A stretch of 64,000 nucleotides of DNA from Geosiphon pyriformis. Taxonomy: Eukaryota > Glomeromycota > Glomeromycetes > Archaeosporales > Geosiphonaceae. How positions within the stretch are numbered: position 1 is the stretch's first letter; every line of letters starts with the position of its first letter. Shown piece by piece: positions 55,778 through 64,000 of the stretch. The stretch covers positions 317,538 through 381,537 of the forward strand of contig JAAOMT010000128.1 of NCBI GenBank assembly GCA_016748015.1, given 5' to 3'. The position numbers and the translations under genes were made by a program. The notes under the pieces were generated by a model. That model was given only the letters and a program-made list of their open reading frames with translations. It was not told the origin of the DNA and ran no database searches.

Positions 55778-57870
55778 TTTTTTTTTTAATATTTAATGAG
55801 TATGATCTAATTACTATCTAAAAGTTAAAAACAAACCAAGTATTTTAATACTAAATATAATTTACATATTTTTTACATATAACTAATTACTTAAATTAGT
55901 TTAAGCTATATTATGTTAATATCTTAGAAAAAACTTATTCAAAAAAAATATTTTCTAAATAATCTTAAACAATATAGCACTATTACTAACTAATCTAATC
56001 AGCTACTTGGCTGTTTTTAAAACATTAAATTTAATACTAATAGATTTATGTTCTCATAGTAATATTAAATTAGAAAACATATTATTATTAATAACAAACA
56101 AACTTATATAAGGGCCAGATATATTAATGTTTTTATAATTATATTTAGTTTTTAATACAATTATCTTCTACTTTAATTTATTAACTGCTTTGCTAAAAAT
56201 ACCAATATTTATTAAAACTGCAGAAATATTAACTAATTTATCAGTAAAAAAGACAGAACCAACTAGAAGACTAAAAATTAAAAAAAATACAGAAACAGTA
56301 ACTTAACATAAGACTTAATATCAATAAAACAAAACACAAAAGCTTTGAGATTTTTGGAAGAAAAAATGAAAAAATCTTATAATCAACAGCCAAATAGTCT
56401 AAGCCTTAATATTTAAAGCAATATTAATATTTAGAAGTTTTTTATTAAATACAATACTTTTTTAAAGTACTAGTTTTAATAATAACAGCATCTAAATTAC
56501 TCTATAAGCCAAATATAACTAGAACAAACTAGAAATAATGACCAAAATTAAGTAAACAAAGAATGAAACAAATTTGATTATCAACTTAAGAAATCATATT
56601 ACTGATTTTATAAATAATATAACCAAAAAAAAGATTAACCAATTTGGTCTTAAACTTATCATAAAACAGAATAGTTTTATTTTAAATTACAAAAAAATCC
56701 TAATATTATCTTTGTTTAATAAAATTGATTAATAATTTAAAACAGATATAATAACATTCAAAGTTTTAAAATAAGTTATTACATATTATTAAATATCAGC
56801 TGGTTTTAAAACAACATAAAAAATTTTACCAAATACATTAAGAGCTATTTTAATATTGGCAGCAAATACACTTAAAAATATATTATACAACACAATGATA
56901 ACAAAAAAGAGATCAAACTCAGAAATTACCAAAAACTTGGCAATTTTAAGAGTAGTTAAACAAACAGAGCTTGTAAATTCAACCAAAAATGCAGTTTTCA
57001 AAGATTTCTGTAAAACAATTCTATGCAAAAAAGCTTTATATTGTCTTTTAATATTAATTTTGCATTTAAAAAACCATATACAAACTGAAAAACAGTCTTA
57101 ATATAAGCCAATTTAATCTTGAAAATAATACTAAACATTAAAGTAAAAGTTATTTATTTAATAAATTTTTAACAATTAATAATAGTTTTTTAAGCATTAT
57201 CAATAACATTATCAAAAATTAGTAAAAAAATTAATTCAGTTTTTATTTGATCAGTCTAGTTTCTAAAAACAAATAATCCAATAAGAAATTGTTGTTTTGT
57301 TTTTAAAACTAGTAATAATCTATTAAAAAAAATCACATTTAGCAATATAGCCAGTGGTTGATTTTGGTTTATCTTAGATAATATGCTAGATAATATAATA
57401 AAAATTTTATCTAGAATCATAAAAAGATTCAGTATAACAATAACAGAAGTAAGTAACTGCTCTTACTTTTTGATTATATTTAAAGAAGTAGTACTAATGG
57501 TATTAAATATAGCAATAATAGTTAAAAAGACTAATTTATTAATTAATCTATTATTAAAAATTTTTGGGTTCTTAATAGAAGTAAAAACAACATTAAAACT
57601 AACTTAAATATGTCTTTTTAAGAAAACTTTGACTGATAAAAAACCAGTTAAAGATAAAAAAAATGCTTCAATAACCACTAAAAACAGCTTTTTATTATTA
57701 CTAACTAAAAAAAGGCTTCTAAAATATTTTGTTTGGCTGTTTCTACAATAAAAAAACTTTTTTGGTTAAAACTTTGTAAAATACCAAAAAAAAATACCAA
57801 TTACAGCTTTTTTACTCTTTGTTCTAAACATAGTTATAAATAAAAGAAACAAAAAGTTTCTAATTTTAAC
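55778..57870 (-). mobile_element. LINE L3: ORF1-type remnant with a LINE 3' end
   Basis: The minus strand begins near 57830 with MFRTKSKKAVIGIFFGILQS, continues through NKLI-like linker and the open 57028-56789 (ALNVFGKIFYVVLKPADI, an RRM-like ORF1 segment), then KDNIRIFL, a degraded Cys knuckle, and finally the shared LINE 3' UTR at 55778-55925. ORF2 is missing, so it is internally deleted or recombined. The ORF1 differs from that of L2, indicating a second LINE family. Based on memory of Rhizophagus LINE ORF1 proteins. Confidence 0.62.
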
Positions 57871-58213
57871 TTAAACTGTTAATTTATAAATATATAGATT
57901 AAAATTATTATATAATATGTTTTTAATTATTAAAAATATATATTTTAATATATAATATTTTAATTATAAAAACATATAATTTTTAAATTATATATTACAT
58001 AAAAAATTAATATTAAATATATAAATTAATTAATAAAAATATTTTAAATTTTTAATTAATTAAAATAATATTAATTTTATATTTATAATATTAAAAAAAC
58101 TAACTTATAAAAATCAAAATCAAAATATTTTAATCAAAGTTTTATTTTTAAAAAAGTTAAATAACTGATAAAAAAATTATAAAATTAATAAAATTTTTTT
58201 AATTAAAAATAAG
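57871..58213. other. A+T-rich spacer between L3 and L4
   Basis: A+T-rich with repeated tatataatatttta words; no gene seen. Confidence 0.5.
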
Positions 58214-59640
58214 TTTTTATTATTATTATTTAATAAATGCAGTCCAGTTACTATCTAGTATATAAAATTAAACCAAGTAACTCTAACTAAATACAACTCA
58301 TATACTTGCTACATATAATTAGTCACTCAAACTAATCAAGACAATACTATGTATTTATACATACAACTAATTTATTATTAATACCAAAAAAAAGACATAA
58401 TAAATATCTATCAAAACTAATTATTATTAACTCAATAATACTTAGCATATAAATTATCTCATCAGACAAATTTATGCATAAATTACTATTTACTTTAAAC
58501 ATTACTTTATTGTTGCCAACCAATCTAATTTTCTCTGCCTTAAATCTAAACTTGGTCTTAACAGACTATATATTTCAATAATAAGAATTAACTAACTGGC
58601 AAAAAAAATCAATCAAAGCAAAAACTATCACTTTTTTATTATTATATATTAACAAAGCATTTTGATCCAATTTTTTATAATAAAATTTTTGTTGAATATT
58701 ATGTATATTTCAATATTAAAAAAGCAAAAGAGAAAAGACTATATTACAAAAAATGACTTAAAAGACATATTATTAGTTGTGAATAACCAAAACTTAATAT
58801 AACTTATAATTAATTTCTTTTGCTAATCTGCATTATTTGAATATGTAAATAAATAATCTAAAAACTCCATGTTTTTACAAAGTAAACAAAAAACATCCAA
58901 ATATAATTTGTTATATAATTTCTTATGAATTACAATCAGAAGTCTCCTATAAATAGCTTTTATCATGTAAGTCCTAAGACCAGCCATAATTCTATTAATA
59001 ATATTTGCAAATATATAAAAATCAAGATGCAAAACCAAAACTATTTAAATTCAATCAATATTACAAACAAGAGAACTAATAACAACACTAGTGCCAGAAT
59101 CTGTTTTCTAATATATACTAGCAATTGTTCTATAAATGTCCTAAATAAAGTAATAAGTATTATCAGAAACAGCCAAGCCATCAGCAACCAAATATTTTTC
59201 CATTATTCCAACAGGAAATAACTAAGAAAAACAGGTGGCAATTCTAGCCAATTTATTAGCATGCTTATTATCAAAAATGTCTGAATGTTCTTTAATTTTT
59301 GACCAAATTATCTTCAAATTCTTATTCATTATTAAATTAGTAATATAACACTTTTCTATTTAGTACTAATTGTAAAAGTCTGGTTTAGCTAAACCAAGTT
59401 CTAAAATGCAAGCATTGATAGCCACTTGACTGTTAAAATACAAAATCACAGTACTAAATAATAATACATATTTCAAAGCCAAAGCAACAGTCTGTAATTC
59501 AGTTATTATAAAAAAAACCATGTTAGAAATATCAACATTAATGCTCTTATCCACATTTAAAAAATACAAAGCCACTCCTTTTGTTATTTCTGTCAAGTCC
59601 AAATTTCTTAGTAAGCTATTAGTGTACACCTCAAAAGCAT
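58214..59640 (-). pseudogene. LINE L4: RNase H, zf-RVT and 3' UTR of ORF2
   Basis: The 3' UTR is at 58214-58350. 59038-58823 holds MIKAIYRRLLIVIHKKLY and LCLLCKN-like zinc-knuckle remains. The RNase H is in the open stretch ending 59366: VYTNSLLRNLDL (first Asp to Asn), FIITELQTVALALKY (Glu), ILYFNSQVAINAC (Asp to Asn). It is cut at 59640 by the LTR of element E. Confidence 0.72.
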
Positions 59641-60029
59641 TGTTACAGGTAAACTGGGTAGGATATGATGATAACATTTGGTGCTCTATTTTTAGGTCTT
59701 TTAAGGTTGTTTGCTCTTTCCACAGTATCAGTGTTATTAGTCTCTGAAAGTTTATTCCTGGATGTGAGTTTACCCACTGAGTTCTTTGGTTATAAGGCAC
59801 AGAGTTTGTCTTTCATTGATTGCAACATTTTCTATAAATATGAGCTTTCTTCTCTGTGCTAACAAGCACAGTCATTAAGATCCAGCATTGTTTTTTTGCT
59901 TTTCTAGTAAGCTACCAAAATAACGTTAATATCCAAAACTTAAAGGGAGCTTCTCTCTTTTACCAGGCTATTACAAAGTTTATTCCAAAACAGTTAATTT
60001 TTCTATGTTGTCACTTCAAACAAAAAAAG

Positions 60030-60060
<31 letters not shown>

Positions 60061-60531
60061 AAAAAAAAGAATTAGTTCTCATCAATTGCTATAATCAAGA
60101 ATAATTGGTCCAATTTGTTAAAAGTTTGAAGCATTTATACTAATGGCATCTGTTCTAGAACAAAGATAAGAAATACTGATTTTAATTTCAATTAAAATTC
60201 ATAAGATTCGAGAACATGAATTGGTAAATTGGATTTTTTTGTTTTTAATAATTATTGTATTTTAGACTATGGATATATGATAAGTATAATACAAAGTAAA
60301 ATTGATTGCTAACTAACTGTTTTTTCAGCTTTTACAACTACTTGCTTTTATATATTCTTTTGGTTTTATAGGATTGCTTTTAATTGTTTTACTATTGCTA
60401 GCTATTGTTTTGTTATTGTTAACTATTGCTCACATTTGTCCTATGTTACCTTGAATTGTACTACGTTTTTTTTGTCACGTTTTTTTGTCACATTTTCTCA
60501 TAGCTTTTTGGTTTTTTCTACTTAGGTAACA
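59641..60531 (-). repeat. 3' LTR of element E
   Basis: 891 bp, shorter than B because most of the ATAAC array is missing (remains near 60395-60470). TATA at 60345-60354. An (A)nG tract at 60022-60072 matches the B polypyrimidine region. Confidence 0.82.
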
Positions 60532-61330
60532 TTATCCCTTCCTTTTAAAATTGAGCTCCTGCAAAATCATCTATTTTAGCCAAGTTTGTGTTTTCTGTAA
60601 AAAACTTAAATGTTGCCCTTAGTATTGCTTTTTGTAGAACTTCAAATTGGGTGTTTGTTATCTATTCTATGTTGTTAACTGTGATATTTTCAGAGTTTTG
60701 TCTAGTAGTACTGTTAAACAGTATTTAAATGCTGAATATAGTCAGTATGTTGCTTTGTAGTATAGGTTTAAGTTGTTTCTTCCCACAAATTCTTCTACTT
60801 GTCTACAGGCTTTTTTGTTGATTGTTTAATGATTGAGATCTTTATATGGGCTATTTAATTCTAATTGTAACCCAATTTTAAATAGCCAATAGACAAGTAG
60901 AAGTTTCTTTTTTCATTTCTTTGTATTTTCAGGTGTCTATTCTCTTATTACTGACTCTGGTGTTTGCCTGTTCAGACTCTTCCTTATTTCCTCAATCCTT
61001 ATCCAACACAGTTCTATTTTTGTTACCTTCACCTTCTCCTTAACTCTGTTGAGTCCTATCCATATCATATCCCTTTTTCTTTTTTTTTTGTAGGAAGAAG
61101 TTTGCTTGTAAGAATAGGACAGCTTAGTTCTAATTGAACTTTTGTCCACCTCTTTCTTGCTCCTATTTCTGTATTATATCTCTTTTTTATCAATTGTAAT
61201 TTCTATTTGAGTGGAAGATTGTTGAATTGCATCAAACAGTTGTTTTGAAAGTTGTAGAATTTGATCTGAAAGATCCATGTTGAAAAGGTTCTATTGTTTT
61301 TTTATTGTTTTCTGGGTAATATATATACTT
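60532..61330 (-). pseudogene. ORFX of element E
   Basis: The C-terminal codons overlap the conserved block GGAGCTCAATTTTAAAAGG. The open 61149-60937 is Lys/Arg-rich and aligns with the basic insert of B ORFX. The segment near 60890 reads VYWLFKIGLQLELNSPY, matching YWFYKIGEQLDLKTLY of B. Broken by stops. Confidence 0.62.
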
Positions 61331-61349
61331 AAATTTCCCAATTTTAATT

Positions 61350-62560
61350 TGCTATGTGTTGTCTATGTTTTAATGACAATGATTGGTTTTAGATCTCGTG
61401 GTATATCTTCTGGTCTGATTAATGAAATTTGTGTTCTTAGTTGAGGTACTGATGACAATGACTGTTGTTTTGCATGATAAATTTTTAATTGATTCCCATG
61501 AGCTACTTTTTTTAAAATTCTGTCTTCTAATTGTAATTTGTAAGCTCTATTTCCTAAAGCTTTGTGTATGTGGAATAGGCCATTTTACTTTGGGTCAAAC
61601 TTTCTGCTTTATTGTTTCTTTGCTTTTGTATGATGTAATAGTACTTGGTCTCTAATCTTAAATTTCATTGGTTGTTTGGATAGGTGATTGTTATGTCTTT
61701 TTTTTTGTTATTCTTGAGCATTACTAATATTGTCAGCTGCTGTTTTATGATTGTTTTCTAATATTTCTATTAGTTGGTACATTTTTTGGCATAAGATAAC
61801 TTCAAAATTTTTTTCGTTAATAATTTCTGTTAAGTAGAATGCTATTTTTTGTTCAATAGGTAGTGTTGCTTTTTTTCTATAGACTAATTCAAATGGTGTA
61901 AACTGTGTCATATTTTGCTTTAATGTTTGATATGCAAAGAGTACAGAAGGTATAAATAAGTTCCATTCTTGTTCATTTTCATAACTTATTTTTGCTAATG
62001 CTTCATATAATGTTCTGTTAAACTATTCTACCAGTTCATTTGTTTGTGAGTGATATGGTGACAATAAAAGTCATTTTATACCAAATCATTAACACAATTC
62101 AGTTAATATAGTATTGACAAAATGCATTCCTTGGTCTGATAACAATTTTTTTGGGCATTCATGTCTGCATATTAGATTTTGGTGTATGAATTTGGCTACT
62201 GTTTTGGCATTAGCTACTTAGATTGCTCTGGCTTCTGGCCATTTTGTAAGGTAGTCTATGGCTACTGTAATGTAATAATTTCCTTTGAATGTAATCGGGA
62301 GAGAACCAACCAAATTTATTCCAATTCTATCAAATGGATTTCTAACTGAAATAGATTGAAGTGGTTCTATTATTCTGGCTTCTCCTTTTTACTGACATGA
62401 GTCACAATTGAGAACATACTCAAAGATATCCTTATACATCATAGGCCAATAGTATAGATTTGTTGTTCTTTTCAGAGTTATGTTTTTGTTGAAGTGTTTT
62501 GCAATTGGGTTGAAATGCATACTATATAATATAGTTTCTTTTTTACTGTCCTTAATCAAT
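61350..62560 (-). pseudogene. Integrase of element E
   Basis: AYKLQLEDRILKK-like C-terminal region near 61530, FELVYRKKATLPIEQ (open 61911-61708), NELVE-FNRTL (Glu region, 62040), LSDQGMHFVN (62130), TKWPEARAI (62235), INLVGSLPITF (first Asp to Asn), and C-type zinc residues near 62400. Pieces are in several frames. Confidence 0.75.
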
Positions 62561-62845
62561 TGTTGTGGGGTGGTGTGGTTTTGTCATTCTTGACAATAGA
62601 ATTAGTCATTTTGAATAAAGTAATTTCGTGTTTGTTTCCATATGGTATTTTGTTTCTGTTGAGATAAAATCTTCTTAAAATGTAGTGTTGATAGGTACTG
62701 ATGTAATTACTAATAAGTAAGTGTATTCATGGATTCAAAATTAGATTTGTGGTATCCTCAACAAACTGTTAGCATTGGTGTTCTTGAATCTTTTTTTGTA
62801 ATGAACTTTGAGTGGGAATTGTTGCAAATAAGTATTCCATCTCAC
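62561..62845 (-). pseudogene. Element E: RNase H end and RNase H-integrase linker
   Basis: EYLFATIPTQSSL (62840) corresponds to the end of B RNase H in the alternate frame, and the following linker matches B 32490-32750. Truncated at 62845. Confidence 0.6.
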
Positions 62846-63005
62846 TATTACTTGAGTAGAAAAACCAATTCAAAGTTATGAAGAAATGTGACCAAAACGT
62901 GACATAACATAGAATAGCATGCAATAACATTGGATAATGTGTTATAACGTAGGATAACATGTTATAACACAGGATAACACAGAATAGCATACAATAACAT
63001 TGAAT
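62846..63005 (+). repeat. B-type LTR fragment
   Basis: tattacttgagtagaaaaacc matches the first bases of LTR B, followed by 'gtgacataacatagaata' and about ten ATAAC units, ending at 63005. It covers only U3. Confidence 0.78.
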
Positions 63006-63214
63006 AAACACTATTACCAGATGAAATTAGAGATATTGTTTAGCATAAAATTATTTTTATAAATCTTATCATTAATTAGCATATATTATCATTTCAAATT
63101 ATCACTTATTATATTAGCAAAATGTCTAAAATTATCATTTAATTAATAACCCAATTTGTACATAACACAAATGTAACCTAAGTATGATGATCAATCATGC
63201 AATACCCCAAAATA
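63006..63214. other. Unassigned sequence
   Basis: About 210 bp of A+T-rich sequence without a match elsewhere in the window and no ORF. Confidence 0.5.
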
Positions 63215-63587
63215 TGTAACATTCAAAAGTTTGCCGAAATTTATAGAAATTTGCCGAAATAATTGATAATTCACCAAAATATCTAATAGTTTACAGAAAT
63301 AACTTGTAGTTTGCCGAAATGTATCTTTAGTTCAGCAAAATTGTAGAAAAAAGCAAAGTTCAAGTTCATAGAATAGTGTTATGACAAGTTGTATAAAAGA
63401 AGAGCTTCTTTCTTCGAGAAAATATATCTTACTTTAGATTTATTACTTAGAACCATTCCTACACACACAAAAAGAAATAAATATCAAATAATTCGAAAAA
63501 CCAAATTCTTTAATTATTGCACTTGGAAAATCCCCAAAACCCAACTAATGTTTTGAAATTGATTAGCTACCAATTTCAGTAAACTGT
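63215..63587 (+). repeat. Probable LTR Z (start certain, end estimated)
   Basis: Starts tgtaacattc. It holds a U3 array of about five to six 'tttgccgaaat' units with roughly 23-bp spacing (63229-63343), TATA box tataaaag at 63392-63399, and CT-rich leader-like sequence. The end is set only by a possible primer site, TAGTGACTCCAGG near 63588. Confidence 0.55.
63229..63343 (+). repeat. U3 TTTGCCGAAAT array of LTR Z
   Basis: agtttgccgaaat, atttgccgaaata, attcaccaaaata, agtttacagaaata, agtttgccgaaatg, agttcagcaaaat: later units carry C-to-T or G-to-A changes of the same word. Confidence 0.75.
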
Positions 63588-63816
63588 TAGTGACTCCAGG
63601 CCTGAATAGAAAACGTTTTCTTTGATAAAATTCTATTTCTTTTACATTTTTTTTATTTTTTTATTATAATCATTAAGGTAACCTACAGACAAGATTCCTG
63701 TAGAAAAGTTGACTTTCACAGCAAAGTAACTACACATTTTTAGTGAGCTTCTAGATGAGCAATTTCTGGGAAAGAGTTGATGTTTACTACAACATAACTA
63801 CACAAAGCAACTGGCA

Positions 63817-63978
63817 TGGAATTGGCCATTCCATTTATAAGCCCAGCAGTTCAAATTATAAGAAATAATTTGAAGATAAATTTAGTTACTGAAGGTTCAA
63901 CCACATTCAGAAAACGTGAATTCATAGCAAACAGGCATCAACAACATTTAGGAAAAGAGACCAAAAACCTCTGGTAAT
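63817..63978 (+). CDS. Short ORF at the start of element Z, possible Gag beginning
   Basis: 54-codon ORF from ATG 63817 (MELAIPFISPAVQII) to TAA 63976. The codons continue after the stop to the window end. It is in the position of Gag behind LTR Z, but shows no recognised motif. Confidence 0.3.
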
Positions 63979-64000
63979 ATTTAGTGCTCTCCCATGGAAA

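Larger units (their letters stand above)
59641..63005 (-). mobile_element. Gypsy element E (B family), truncated
   Basis: 3' LTR 59641-60531, conserved polypurine block, ORFX, integrase and the end of RNase H up to 62845, all minus strand. There it stops abruptly against a 160-bp B-type LTR fragment in plus orientation (62846-63005). RT, dUTPase, protease, Gag and the 5' LTR are absent. Confidence 0.82.

Noticed and set aside
56856-57101. Plus-strand 81-codon ORF and 57383-57607 ORF
   Set aside because: Opposite the L3 ORF1-like frame, which matches LINE ORF1 better; likely shadows.
1-64000. Host genes, tRNA or rRNA genes
   Set aside because: No long frame lacked a retroelement assignment, and I saw no tRNA-like box A/B pairs or rRNA-like conserved segments while reading; a tRNAscan/Infernal run would be needed to exclude them formally.

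Overview
The window looks like repeat-rich nuclear DNA of an arbuscular mycorrhizal fungus (Glomeromycotina, for example Rhizophagus or Gigaspora). The reasons are a very A+T-rich background, wholesale filling by LTR and non-LTR retrotransposons, and LINE ORF1/ORF2 proteins of the type I know from Rhizophagus irregularis. The organism call is an inference. I found no host gene, tRNA, rRNA or CRISPR array. Everything I can name is a retroelement or its decayed remains.

Layout. (1) 1-10250: the 3' end of a plus-strand LINE (L1) is split by a complete Ty3/gypsy-type element A (425-10054, target duplication ctgc). (2) 11157-39097: a Russian-doll nest. An LTR (F1) was split by a full LINE (L2, minus strand, 11784-39044, 14-bp duplication). 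L2 was split by gypsy element B (15429-35861, plus strand, duplication gtgg), and B was split in gag by gypsy element C (16870-27049, minus strand). Removing each insert with one copy of its duplication restores the host reading frame at the L1/A, L2/B and B/C joins. (3) 39098-45072: strongly A+T-enriched relics, namely a minus-strand gypsy RT/RNase H (G), an F-type LTR and a C-related LTR with a different promoter array. (4) 45073-52100: element D, a heavily eroded relative of C joined to the gag and LTR of the F family. (5) 52100-59640: A+T-rich DNA with three LINE remnants (L5, L3, L4). (6) 59641-63005: element E, a truncated B relative. (7) 63215-64000: the start of another LTR element (Z).

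The most interesting system is the gypsy lineage A-E. Its order is Gag (with CCHC knuckle), aspartic protease, a cysteine-rich zinc-binding-like region, a dUTPase with all five trimeric dUTPase motifs, RT, RNase H, integrase, then an unrecognised ORF ('ORFX', about 210-223 codons) ending at a conserved polypurine tract. In A, gag through RNase H lies in a single reading frame interrupted only by stops. The gag frame of A, B and C has no AUG and opens at a GTG in a strong Kozak context. The LTR families of the window that I could read (A, B, C, I, F, Z) each carry their own short tandem array just upstream of a TATA box, although the array sequences are unrelated.

Decay is dominated by C-to-T and G-to-A transitions. 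Examples are the two LTRs of A, the CGA-to-TGA stops, and the loss of catalytic Asp and Cys residues. The pattern resembles repeat-induced or methylation-driven deamination. No element here looks intact enough to be autonomous.
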